Program-made: the position numbers and the translations under genes
Assembly (NCBI RefSeq): GCF_019649055.1
Contig: NW_026570511.1
Span: forward strand, 1-63,339
Source of the DNA: Paramacrobiotus metropolitanus
Lineage: Eukaryota; Tardigrada; Eutardigrada; Parachela; Macrobiotidae
Direction: 5' to 3'
Length of the DNA: 63,339 bases
Shown here: positions 23,067 through 42,062 of the stretch, piece after piece
How positions within the stretch are numbered: the first letter of the stretch is position 1
Layout: each line of letters opens with the position of its first letter
The notes under the pieces: model-generated
The model's input: only the letters and a program-made list of their open reading frames with translations
Told to the model about the DNA's origin: nothing
Database searches by the model: none

Positions 23067-23371
23067 CTATCGGGAGCGTACGCGTGAGCCAGCACTATAT
23101 CGTCAGGCAGTACTGTCGTATTGAGCCATTCCCACTGTTATAGGAATAGGCCCTCACGTAGACACGGCCTACATTGCACCGCGTCATTTTTCTCTGAATT
23201 CGTTTCAAGAATTGGGGAGCAGATGCCTGCAGTGCAGACAGAGTAAAGAAGTAGATATTATGGATTCGAAAAAGTAAATTTGATTTAGTTCAAAACCGTG
23301 CAGCAAAGACTAAAACTTATGAAAGGGCCCTCGTATATTAAGCAAACGTATTCTTAACAGAAAAGCAAATG

Positions 23372-24279
23372 CAAAGGACGCTCCAAAAGTAAGTTTCCCT
23401 ATTTTGTATCTCCCAGCACAAAGGCCTTTAGCTCTTATTATCCATATAGATATAAATGCCCTTCACTAAGGAACCGAAGAAAAATATAACTGAGTTTAAG
23501 TACAATCAAATGGAAAAGAATTGCCAAAAAAACCATCAACCACTTTTTGCACTTGTGCCACGGATTTTACCAGGACCGTTTTTGAATTTTTTCTCAAACA
23601 TTCTTTTAATTTTTTGTAACGCACTAAGCGTCCTCAAGTTGAGTATTCTTCTCTCTTCTAATCTCACTTAATAAACAAAAGAACTTACTCATACTGTTTT
23701 TCAGGGAATATAAAATCTATCGATGACTAGGAGCAAAACCCACAAAGCTGCCCTACTTCCAGACGATGCAAAAATCAAAATTTCATGAAAAAAAATTATA
23801 GTCCTCGCTGTAACTTAAAGTCAGTTGGTATCTTAGATGCGCATAACTGCGCATAAAATGTTCTTTTCATTGATGGAAAGAATCTTGAATTCATAGGAGC
23901 GAGAAGGCTGAATAAGACAAAATTTGGTGTCTCATGTAAAAAAATTTTTACTCAAACTCCTGAACTTTCGAAGATGATCTGCGACTAGAGAAATATTAAG
24001 CATAATATTTGCTATTAATACTTTTAATTCACTGTCGAAAACTTGATTGGGGCGGAAGTGATGCAAGAATGAATCGGGTTTTAAAAAGTCCGTGGACAAA
24101 CCTAAAAGCGGTACGAGCCATTTTATTTCTCCTTTCTCCCGTTTTTCATCAAACCATTTGATTCTTATTTTCCTGGTTAGTTTACATAACTGCTTGTTAA
24201 ACAAAAAATATATCAGTTGTGTATTACTTCAGATGACAGGGAGGCAAAATAGCGAAACTTACTTTTGGAGCGTCCTTTG
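23372..24279. mobile_element. Mariner-like TIR element, 908 bp
   Basis: 35-bp terminal inverted repeats stand at 23372-23406 and 24245-24279 with one mismatch (CAAAGGACGCTCCAAAAGTA...). The CCAAAAGTAAGTTTC stretch resembles mariner termini. Interior open frames on both strands are short and show no DDE/D motif, so the copy is non-autonomous or decayed. No clear target duplication was found. Confidence 0.7.
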
Positions 24280-25007
24280 TAGTTCAGTAGCAGGCAGTAG
24301 CAGTACTTACTACAAACCAAAGAAAAAACAAAGCGTAAGCGACGCCCAAATGTGGTAATCAGTGTGCAGTAGTAAGAAGTACTCATAGACGTACCAATAG
24401 AATTATTAGTAGAAGTGTGTATCTAACCATCTATCTATGTAAAATAATAAGAAGGTAGAACATTTTTTTAAGTTCAATTTTTGGGAAAGTGGAGACTTTT
24501 TGGGAGTTATGTCGCGCTCGGGTTAAAACTTAACGTCGTCCAGCTTGATTGTTTCTCAGGCGCAGCCGCAGCTGATGCCGGGCTGCAGCACGAACGGAGC
24601 TCACGGACAACAAGCAAGATACTCTGCGTAGTGGTTCATAATTTCCGTTGTAATAGCCGAAACAATTTCCGTGGTAATAGCCAACACAATTAAAAATATA
24701 CAACAATTCCAAAATCAGCGAAAATCGTAAGTTAGCTTTGCTTTAAGTGTTTTCGGAGTTGCACCTTTCAGTCTCAATCCACAGCTGGACGTGAACAATA
24801 TACAAGCTAAAAAGCAAAGGTTGTCGCACCCTTAACTATAACTTTTGACTACCTTCCATTCGGTTCACGAACAACGAATGTTCGCATTACGATCACTCCG
24901 CGGTGCACCACACTGCGTACAATCCACTCGGTACACTGCCTTTCCGGTTTTGTCTTTACCCGTTTCCCATGGTCCGACGTGGTGAATTCGAAATTACGTG
25001 TTAATAT
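24280..25007. other. Stretch without an established gene
   Basis: No exon or element was established. A minus-strand frame continues from the direct repeat into 25007-24849 (ending MRTFVVREPNGR) but has no motif. It lies directly beside the end of the element at 25008. Confidence 0.35.
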
Positions 25008-25258
25008 TGTAACAGTAGCCGATCTGGCTGCTGTTCTAGTGGGTTGGCGTGTTGACCTTACCACGATGTTGTGTGGGCTGTTGGGATGAAGGTTGGCACG
25101 ACCGGCAACGGCGCGGTCGTGGACGCTCTTACTGACGTAACACAATTACTGAACGTAACAACGGAAGTTCACGGCATGTTTAATGACAAGAACAATGCAA
25201 CACAGGGAGCAAGGTTTAGACAGGAATTTAACAAGCAGAACAAGCTGATCAAGCTGAT
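25008..25258 (-). repeat. Direct repeat copy 1 (possible 3' LTR)
   Basis: This copy is about 99% identical to 27866-28117. Its right edge has a short tandem AAGCTGATC-AAGCTGAT. On the minus strand it is preceded by a purine-rich GTGAGGGAACCAAATAAGAA. Confidence 0.8.
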
Positions 25259-25333
25259 TTGGTTCTTATTTGGTTCCCTCACGGTTGGCTAAGGCATCCG
25301 GTAAATGTCCGTTTCCTTGTAGTTAGGTATCCC

Positions 25334-27232
25334 TCACGGTATCCGGAAATTTTCCGCGTTCGTTCGGCGTCGTGGGGATGGAGGAGGAGAGTCGCGAAAT
25401 GCTAATGTACCTGTAGGTATGTTAAGCAACTGCGGGCTGGTGAACAACGTCTGATAGAATGTAGAAGTGCGAATATATTCCAGTGTAGCATCCAGATCAT
25501 CGACCGACAGTGCATGTTTGGCCGATCTGGGCGGTAATGTACTCGTACTAATGATTTCACGATCTGCGTTAGGTACAGCCATTAACGAAGACGTTTTTGA
25601 CGAGGTATCAGAGCTTTCGTGCAGTGCCTGTGCATTTGGGGAAATAATGTGGTACGCACGTCTCGTTAACGTCTGGTAGAAAGAAGATTGACGAATACTT
25701 TTTACGATAGAAATTATTTCATTTAATTTTTCTTTCAACAGCTGAGGAGGGGAATAATTTGTTTTCGGTACTCTCTGCAATACGGAAGGGTTGACTGACT
25801 GAGAATGGTGCTCATTCTCGGTAACAGGTGGTTGTGTAAGCATTGTCAAATCACCGGAAATTTTTTCCAGTAATGTTTCACATAATTCAAGATTTTGCGG
25901 AATCGTATTCGCTATTTCCCTTGAAGTTGTCGCATTCGAGACGGTATTATTTAATTGTGCAGTGCCTACAGCTTTAATGTATGGTGTGCGTGGTCTTAAA
26001 ATGTCGGGTGTGTGCATTTCTTCCCGTTGCTCAGTTAATATTTCCTTGCATCGAGATGCCGGGTCATCTGAGCGACTACTGTACAACTTATCTTCAGAGA
26101 GGCTATAGAATACGGGAGGTACATAACCATGGCCATACGGTCCGCCTTTCCTGTAGCTACCCATTCTTTTCCATTGACTGCTAAACATGAAGGAGATTCC
26201 TTTTCGCTCTAGCATGTAGGCTATGTAGTCATCGTATTCTGCTTGAACGTCAGCTTTAATGTCATTTGGGCACAGACGCGGTATAGTGCATTTATCATCG
26301 CGACTGTAATTTGTGCATTCTCCGTACGAATGGAAGATATCAAGACACTTAGGACAAAATAATTTTCCGTTGTCTAATCTGTAGCTGTCAAAGTCGATAT
26401 ACCTCGGATGTATTTTCTTGTCCACATTATACTTTTTGCGATTGCAGTATTTAGTGTGGTCACGGGCAGGCGACGGACGTCGGTGCGGTTTGCGATAATA
26501 TTCGTGACTACGGTCACTTTCGGGCGAATAACGGTTGGGTTCCCGGAAATGTGTACTATAATATTCGTCCCTACAAGTGCTGTCAGGAGAGTACGAACGG
26601 TGTCGTGTACGATAGCGGTGTAAACTGGGTGACCGGGTGCCATCAGAGTCACTGAAATTACGGTAATGTTCACGGTAAGAACGATCCCGGTGCGCATTAT
26701 CTGACCGACGGTTATCCGAGTTACTGTGCTTTTCGGGAGCAGCACAATGATGGTACTCGCTGTCATTGTCTGTAGCAGAGTCGATAGTAGTACTTACAGA
26801 ACGACTCGTGCGTTGAATTTCACTTTTTGCTGATTGTAGGAAAGCGCTGCGCGCTGCCGGCTCTGCAGCGTGTGTGCGGGCTTGTGTACGCCCTGCTGCA
26901 TTAAGCGTTAGGGAACTCCATTGTGCGCCTTCAGTGCGCGCTGCAGTGGTCTGCTCGGGTACACTGACTCTCTGACTGTGAGAACGTGTGGTCGGTGCGG
27001 CGTTGCTGTGCACAGTGTGCTCAGCCGGCGCGACTGACTCATCGGCAGCTGGAGACTGGGAGCGGTGGAGCTGATCCACAGTAATGTGGTTTACATACAT
27101 ATGAGCAGAAAGCGCGCTTATCATGTTGGCCTTGGTGTTTTTTAAAGCGATTTTTACATTAAATTTTGTACAGATGTCACGTAGTGCATTCCGAGTGAAT
27201 GCAATGTCAAGGTGTTGCTTTAAGGATTCCAT
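25334..27232 (-). CDS. Gag-like protein with SAP-like N-terminus, RS region and Cys cluster
   Basis: A single exon of 632 codons starts with ATG at 27232. Residues 1-46 look like a SAP/HeH nucleic-acid-binding helix pair (NALRDICTKFNVKIAL, then KANMISALSAHM). Residues 185-260 are rich in Arg, Ser, Tyr and acids (RSYSPDS, RYSPESD), like an RS domain. Cysteines 293, 296, 306, 315 and 321 (FCPKCLDIF...C) may bind zinc. The C-terminal part repeats a motif, IR-x-S-[ST]-FYQTL, twice (IRQSSFYQTL, IRTSTFYQTL). No known enzyme domain is seen. RNA-binding, packaging-type function is inferred from composition and from the flanking repeats. Confidence 0.75.
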   Translation of the reverse strand: MESLKQHLDIAFTRNALRDICTKFNVKIALKNTKANMISALSAHMYVNHITVDQLHRSQSPAADESVAPAEHTVHSNAAPTTRSHSQRVSVPEQTTAARTEGAQWSSLTLNAAGRTQARTHAAEPAARSAFLQSAKSEIQRTSRSVSTTIDSATDNDSEYHHCAAPEKHSNSDNRRSDNAHRDRSYREHYRNFSDSDGTRSPSLHRYRTRHRSYSPDSTCRDEYYSTHFREPNRYSPESDRSHEYYRKPHRRPSPARDHTKYCNRKKYNVDKKIHPRYIDFDSYRLDNGKLFCPKCLDIFHSYGECTNYSRDDKCTIPRLCPNDIKADVQAEYDDYIAYMLERKGISFMFSSQWKRMGSYRKGGPYGHGYVPPVFYSLSEDKLYSSRSDDPASRCKEILTEQREEMHTPDILRPRTPYIKAVGTAQLNNTVSNATTSREIANTIPQNLELCETLLEKISGDLTMLTQPPVTENEHHSQSVNPSVLQRVPKTNYSPPQLLKEKLNEIISIVKSIRQSSFYQTLTRRAYHIISPNAQALHESSDTSSKTSSLMAVPNADREIISTSTLPPRSAKHALSVDDLDATLEYIRTSTFYQTLFTSPQLLNIPTGTLAFRDSPPPSPRRRTNAENFRIP

Positions 27233-27865
27233 TGCGTACGCGGAGCGTGACTGCTAATGGGTTTGATCTCAGTTCAAATCGGCGCCAAAGCGGCAGACAA
27301 GTGGAATGTGCAATTCAAGACAAAGCGAACGTTACACAAATCAAAATGTACTGTGAGTGTAAGGTACCATGAACCGTGAAACTGTAGTGCCGTGCCGGCA
27401 AATTGAAAAAAAAGGCTTCCAAAAAACGACGTAAATGGGATATTCAGAACAAAGTTAGCTAAGGTGTGCTACCTACTTGGCTAACTGCGCAAATAATATC
27501 GAAATTACATGGTTTAGTAATGACAATTTCAGAGTACTGTAGTTAATTGTACACTGAGATTGCAGTGCCTGCACACGATGAAAACAGCTGGTATAGTATC
27601 AGACGTAATTGCAGTACTTGCATCAGAAAGGAAAACGCGGTAAAGTTCGACAAAAGAACTTAAAAATCCACTCGCACTAGTATGGCTGTAGGTCTTATTA
27701 AATATCACAATTGAAAGATGGAAATTTCGCGGGTTTAAACTTGCACAGTAAAATACTCACGAAACGGCGATCCGTTCCGGGACTTCCACTGGCTGGAGTG
27801 GGAAGCGAAGGTGTTAGGGAAATCGGTAGGCGTCCAGGTGTTATGGTTCTTTTACAGGAGCGCCA

Positions 27866-28117
27866 TGTAACAGTAGCCGATCTGGCTGCTGTTCTAGTGG
27901 GTTGGCGTGTTGACCTTACCACGATGTTGTGTGGGCTGTTGGGATGAAAGGTTGGCACGACCGGCAACGGCGCGGTCGTGGACGCTCTTACTGACGTAAC
28001 ACAATTACTGAACGTAACAACGGAAGTTCACGGCATGTTTAATGACAAGAACAATGCAACACAGGGAGCAAGGTTTAGACAGAAATTTAACAAGCAGAAC
28101 AAGCTGATCAAGCTGAT
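27866..28117 (-). repeat. Direct repeat copy 2 (possible 5' LTR)
   Basis: This is the partner of 25008-25258. In minus-strand sense it lies upstream of the 632-codon frame, with a 630-bp leader between. Confidence 0.8.
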
Positions 28118-28679
28118 GCAAGCTGTAACAAGCGAAGGCAAGACTGAATTCTAGAAATTGTGAAGAAGAACAGCTAGCCGGTAAAATGGACAGAAATTCA
28201 TAACGCAATGATGAATCATAACTGGGTGGTCTTATGGTTGTACAACTTCTATCGCTACAATATTGTAAACATACCTAAATTCCTGGATTCTGTGTCAAGA
28301 AATTCACTACGGACAACATAAGTGGTATTTTGTGCGACTGTTTAAACTAAGGCATACTTCGAACATTTACGAAACATGTACAGAAATATTTTGAAACCAA
28401 AAACGGGTGGTAAAGGAAATGCATACTGAAATTCGACTTGCATGAGTCCGTAAAGGTAATGGTCGGAGGAAAAAATAGTTTGTGTATGAGTACCGGAAGT
28501 GAATACTGGAAGTTTGTGTATGAGTATCAAGCGAAAGGCAACCGAAGTTCGTGAACGGAGTGGCCCAGTCCAAATGTTTAAATTGGTGCCACCGCGTCAG
28601 TGTTTTTGCTCTGTGCAGTTATCATCCGCTAATTTTCTCTGCACAAGTTGCGCGGAATAATATAATGAATAAAATCGGT
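28118..28679. other. Stretch without a recognised gene
   Basis: No exon, repeat or RNA gene was recognised. Minus-strand frames here repeat a short HTQT-containing peptide (about 28460-28530) because of a small imperfect duplication (TTTGTGTATGAGTA twice). Confidence 0.4.
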
Positions 28680-29344
28680 GTTTTTGTTTTATGACGGAGT
28701 AACGACATGCGTCATACCGTCAAAGTCAGTCAGCGGTCGATTACATCATAAGACATTACCCTTACGTCACTTCCTGTCATACCACCGTCATCCTGCACAG
28801 TCATCACGGAAGCCCCACCCCCTCCTAGCCGGCCTTCCTCATATATAAGGAGGCCTTCCGACTACCAGTCAGTCAGTCCGTTCTTCAGCAGCAGCCTAGC
28901 TGCTTAGCTATAGAGTAGTTGTTTACGCAGAAAAGGTCATGGTCACACAGGTGTTGCCTAGTCGTTCACCATAGGTACACATAGGTACAGGTCATCGCTG
29001 ACCTTATCATATAGGGCTCATATGGTGCACTACGGGAGGGCTCAGTCTTGCGACTGTTTCCCCACATCGGTGTTTCTCTTACTCCTAACTAACACACAGG
29101 AGACTTGACAAAGGCCAAAGCCGCTAAACTGCAGACAAAGTAAACTGCAAACAAGTACAGGCTGGTATTACTCGTAAATACGGTTTTTTTTCCGTTGCAG
29201 TCAGTCATTTTGCGGCAGGTTCAGCGAACCGTGACAGGTTCTTATATGCGGTATACGGCGGGAATCGGTTGTAGCATATAAGAAACTGTAATTTCCGTTT
29301 TTGGTCTTCAAAATCCGTGTGTAAACAAAAGAAATTTCTGGCGC
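28680..29344 (+). promoter_or_regulatory. LTR-like promoter segment followed by primer-site-like sequence
   Basis: TATATAAG lies at 28842-28848 inside a GC-rich hairpin (GGCCTTCCT...AGGAGGCC), followed by a start-site-like TCAGTCAGTC. Downstream are nuclear-receptor-type half-sites: AAAGGTCA at 28932 and a perfect inverted pair AGGTCA-TCGC-TGACCT at 28989-29004. The segment ends near TGGCGCCCGTAG (about 29340), typical of a retroviral-type primer-binding site. No gag-pol follows, so this is probably an LTR remnant. Exact ends were not fixed. Confidence 0.45.
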
Positions 29345-29900
29345 CCGTAGAGTACGGAATGTCTCGGCAAGTTGAAGGCAGCAGCCAGCAGTCGGGCCTA
29401 ACAGCGATGTGTGACGTGTGTTGTGTTGTGTTCTGGTCGTGTAACGATGCGTGACGAGTAAGCTATTATAACACCCATATCTCCCGTCTAAATTTGTAGA
29501 CGGCGCTGCTAACTCGACATTTCCTTTCCAGCTCCATAATACTTACTTTTCCTATTGATATTTCATTATTTATACGACACTCCTAAATTACTTATATTAA
29601 TGCATGTTTTTTTCCTATCGCGAGATTGGGCCACGCAGTGTGTTTAATTACTACTTGAAGGTACAGAGGAATTACATAAATAATAAAACATTAAACATCA
29701 TTACATCATTCGCGGCTGGTAATGCCATTATCACCAGTTAGTACGCAACAAACTGATAAGGTTGTACGGAAAATGCACAAGCACTTGCACAATGCACAAG
29801 CATTACAGTTTGCAATAATGGATAAATATGCAGACATGACGTTTTATACATTAATACCAGTCTTATTGTTGAAAACGTTGTCAACATCGAAAGCGTTGTC
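29345..29900. other. 3' flank of the ATPase gene
   Basis: No gene was recognised. It should include the 3' UTR of the minus-strand ATPase. A hairpin, CCGTCTAAATTTGTAGACGG, is at about 29487-29506. Confidence 0.4.
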
Positions 29901-39595
<9,695 letters not shown>

Positions 39596-40070
39596 TGTGT
39601 TTTCTGTTACAGCTCAGTTTTGCTTGTTGCTAGAAATTCCCTTCGGTTGTAATCGGGGTGACAGGCTTACAGTTGCAGTGTTTCACTGTAATTAAGTAAT
39701 TCATGGTTTTTGCAGAAAATCCATGGCTTAGGAAAACGAATTTAGAAGCCGCAGTAATAGCATGTTATCGGGAGATTAATGCGGTTATGAATTCCAAAAC
39801 AAATTTGTTTTTAATGTACATTAACGGCGTAACGCCTATAAACTTCGACTGCATTGTTGCTACCACGGCTTGTTGCTTAACAACCTCATACAAAATTTTA
39901 ATGTCCTATGTACTTATACAACAACAACATGTTCAACTCGCTCTCGGCAGCACAATATAATTTTGTTATGCCGTATTGCAAACAGAATAACAACAGCAGC
40001 AATATTTGGCGGCTGCTCGCAGATGCAAACGTGCATACGCATTTGATAGGTATTGAACCTGCTTCTCAAA
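39596..40070. promoter_or_regulatory. Divergent promoter between ATPase and DNALI1
   Basis: Only 475 bp separate the two start codons, which face away from each other. Both 5' UTRs and promoters must lie here. No TATA box stands at a convincing place for either gene. I recognised no specific factor site; RFX or FOXJ1 sites would be expected for ciliary genes. Confidence 0.6.
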
Positions 40071-41513
40071 ATGGAGACAACAGAGCGGTACAGCGGCCCT
40101 GCGCCCTCTGATCATCTGCTTAAATACGGCCACCCAACTGTTATCACCAAACGCTTTGCCGCTTCCCCAACCGTACGCCTACACGTTTTGCATTTTTCAT
40201 TTTGCATCGGCACTCTATCAAGCCATGTTGCTATTCCAGAAAAAAGGGGAAAAGAAAGATGGTTCTAGGAACAGTATTATAAAAAGCGAGGATTACAATA
40301 TCGTTTTGTCGGTACCCCCGAGACCGGAGAAAAAACCGCCAAAAAATCTTAATATTTTTGATATTCGCTCGGCGGATGATATTCTCGATTACATTTTGCC
40401 ACCCAGGTAAATTAAACAGCACTACAAAGCTACTTATTCAGAAACCATCTTACATATTATGTCGTAGGAACTTGGAAGTAAAACTTTGGTGTGTTCATTT
40501 ACGTACAAATATAGATGGTTTATAGACTTTGGACTGAGAATGGCCTGCAATACGTGCAAAAAGTTTCTCGTATACCTGCTACCAGAATGGACGTTCTGAA
40601 CTTGCAAGAGCGACTGGATAACAGACTCGAGCATTTAGGTGCGCGGGAAACTGGAATTTGTCCAGTCCGAAGAGAATTATATACACAGGCATTCGGTAAG
40701 TTATCTAATTCTCTTCTCTTAAGTAGCAATTTTGTAACACTCTTACGATGGAGTCAGCTGAAAAAAATTTGCAGTTTCATTGCCGAGAGAGTCAAATAAC
40801 TGATCAGTAGCATTAGAAAATGTTCTAGATGAGCTGATTCGGCAAGCCACCTTAGAGTGTGCAGAACGGGGACTGATGCTTTTACGAGTTCGCGATGAGA
40901 TTCGTATGTCGATCGCAGCGTATCAAACGCTTTTCGAAAGCAGCATGGCCTACGGTATGCGCAAAGTGCTTTTGTCTGAACAAGGTAAAAACGAATGCAC
41001 AGCAAAGGTGTGTCTCGCAATAACTACTCGTGCGTACAAAGAACGTACGCCGCCACCTGTCTTTTGTGGTAATTCCCCATGCCTGCAGATTACGGATTAC
41101 AATTCTCGCAACATCAGTTTGCAACGGCAAGTAGATGAATGGAAAGAAAAGTTCGATACGCTGGAGAAGCGAAATGAAGAAGTAAGGGCTTTGGACAGTC
41201 AGAGAAAGCTGGAGGAGCTTGAAGCAGTCATTCGAACCAACGAGCAGCTAGCGGTGAGCACCGGATCGGACTACACTAACTCCATAATTATTACGTTAGA
41301 AATCGTCATGGTCTACCCTTATGATTTCTTACCACAATTTACTGTTTGCTATAGACCGTCTTGGACAACATCACTGTTCAGCGTAGTTTAGTCCTCAACA
41401 CTGGTAGCGCAACGGATGATCTTGCAGCAATGGAGGAAGTGCGGGCAGAAAAAAAGAAAAAAGATGAAACAGCGGACGATTCCCATATGGATAAAGGGAA
41501 AATGAATCCGTAA
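40071..41513 (+). CDS. DNALI1: Axonemal dynein light intermediate chain p33/p28
   Basis: Six exons (40071-40172, 40240-40406, 40526-40695, 40829-41007, 41089-41253, 41355-41513) with matching phases give 313 residues. It belongs to the inner-arm dynein light chain p28/DNALI1 family, which binds monomeric inner-arm dynein heavy chains in motile cilia and sperm tails. Diagnostic blocks: SDHLLKY near the N-terminus, DDILDYILPPR, RETGICPVRRELYTQAFDEL, CAERGLMLLRVRDEIRMSI, AAYQTLFESSMAYGMRK. A C-terminal coiled coil then continues into an acidic/Lys-rich tail (DKGKMNP) longer than in vertebrates. The ATG at 40071 is preferred because it precedes the conserved SDHLLKY block; an in-frame codon 18 bp upstream is possible. 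The gene is head-to-head with the ATPase. Confidence 0.95.
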
Positions 41514-41567
41514 TATGTTTCTTCAAACGACGTGATGCGGGACGGCGCCCATGGCGTACTTAAACGC

Positions 41568-41573
41568 AATAAA
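41568..41573 (+). terminator. DNALI1 polyadenylation signal
   Basis: AATAAA lies 55 bp after the DNALI1 stop codon, at the usual distance for a short 3' UTR. Confidence 0.55.
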
Positions 41574-42062
41574 AGCGTACTTATTACGTTGCGTGAAGAT
41601 TAGTTAGAGTATTCGTGTGCGGTGTGTGTTTCAGAATGATTACGCGAAGATGTATGTCAGTGTGTCAGAATTTTCACAGGATTGCTGCGCTCCGTAAGCC
41701 GGACGCATAAATACGTGGCAATTCTTAAGCAAAAGTTAAATATTTAAATATCAAAAAGCCAATGCTTCTGATGCCATGTCCAGCTACTCGTATCAGCAAC
41801 TGTCTATGTGAGGACTACAGCGCTTTCCAGTGTTGTAACTTGTGAGTAGTCACTGACACAACTTTGCGTTGTAACGCACATGCGGCACGGCAGAAAAACC
41901 AGAACTTTGCTGTATCATCTGAATTTGCATGTTGTAAGCAATAACAGAGTATCACTATTTGGATAGAAGACAGACACTAAGTGAAAATTTAAGATTTTGG
42001 AAAACAAACGTGGATTAAATAACAACGGGAAAACAAAACTAAAACAGTTATTAAAAACCTTG
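41574..42062. other. Convergent intergenic space
   Basis: No gene was seen between the 3' ends of DNALI1 (plus) and the first protease gene (minus). Confidence 0.45.

Larger units (their letters stand above)
10987..23178 (+). mobile_element. Complete Ty3/gypsy-type LTR retrotransposon
   Basis: The element starts TGAGAGAGACTCCG at 10987 and ends CCTACATTGCA at 23178. It is flanked by a 4-bp target duplication CCGC (10983-10986 and 23179-23182). Order: 5' LTR, tRNA-iMet primer site, 1-kb leader, gag, protease, a long unassigned Lys-Pro-rich region, reverse transcriptase, RNase H, integrase, 1.4-kb 3' untranslated region, interrupted 3' LTR. RT before integrase defines Ty3/gypsy order. The coding region carries several frameshifts and in-frame stops, so this copy is probably dead. 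A pentamer, GCCAG, is greatly over-represented on the sense strand throughout the internal region. Confidence 0.93.
22061..23178 (+). repeat. 3' LTR, interrupted and internally deleted
   Basis: The segments 22061-22112 and 23067-23178 match the 5' LTR. A 954-bp insert (22113-23066) separates them, flanked by CTATCGG twice (22106-22112, 23067-23073). Relative to the 5' LTR, about 375 bp is missing after CCACTGTTATA. The end is CCTACATTGCA, then the CCGC target duplicate. Confidence 0.85.
25008..28117 (-). mobile_element. Gag-only LTR-like element, young
   Basis: Direct repeats of 251 and 252 bp (25008-25258, 27866-28117) differ by one substitution and one indel. Between them lies one 632-codon frame on the minus strand and no RT, RNase H or integrase. 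Read on the minus strand, the upper repeat ends CTACTGTTACA and is followed at once by TGGCGCTCCTG, a TGG-starting primer-site candidate. This fits a non-autonomous, gag-bearing LTR element (TR-GAG type). Against it: no clear target duplication, and the repeats start ATCAGC rather than TG. A segmental duplication around a host gene is the alternative. Confidence 0.5.

Noticed and set aside
23932-24204. Minus-strand 90-codon frame inside the TIR element as transposase
   Set aside because: No DDE/D motif or helix-turn-helix pattern could be read, so only the terminal repeats were used for the call.
27240-27300. tRNA-like B-box (GTTCAAATC) near 27,270
   Set aside because: No A-box, acceptor stem or anticodon arm pairs around it.
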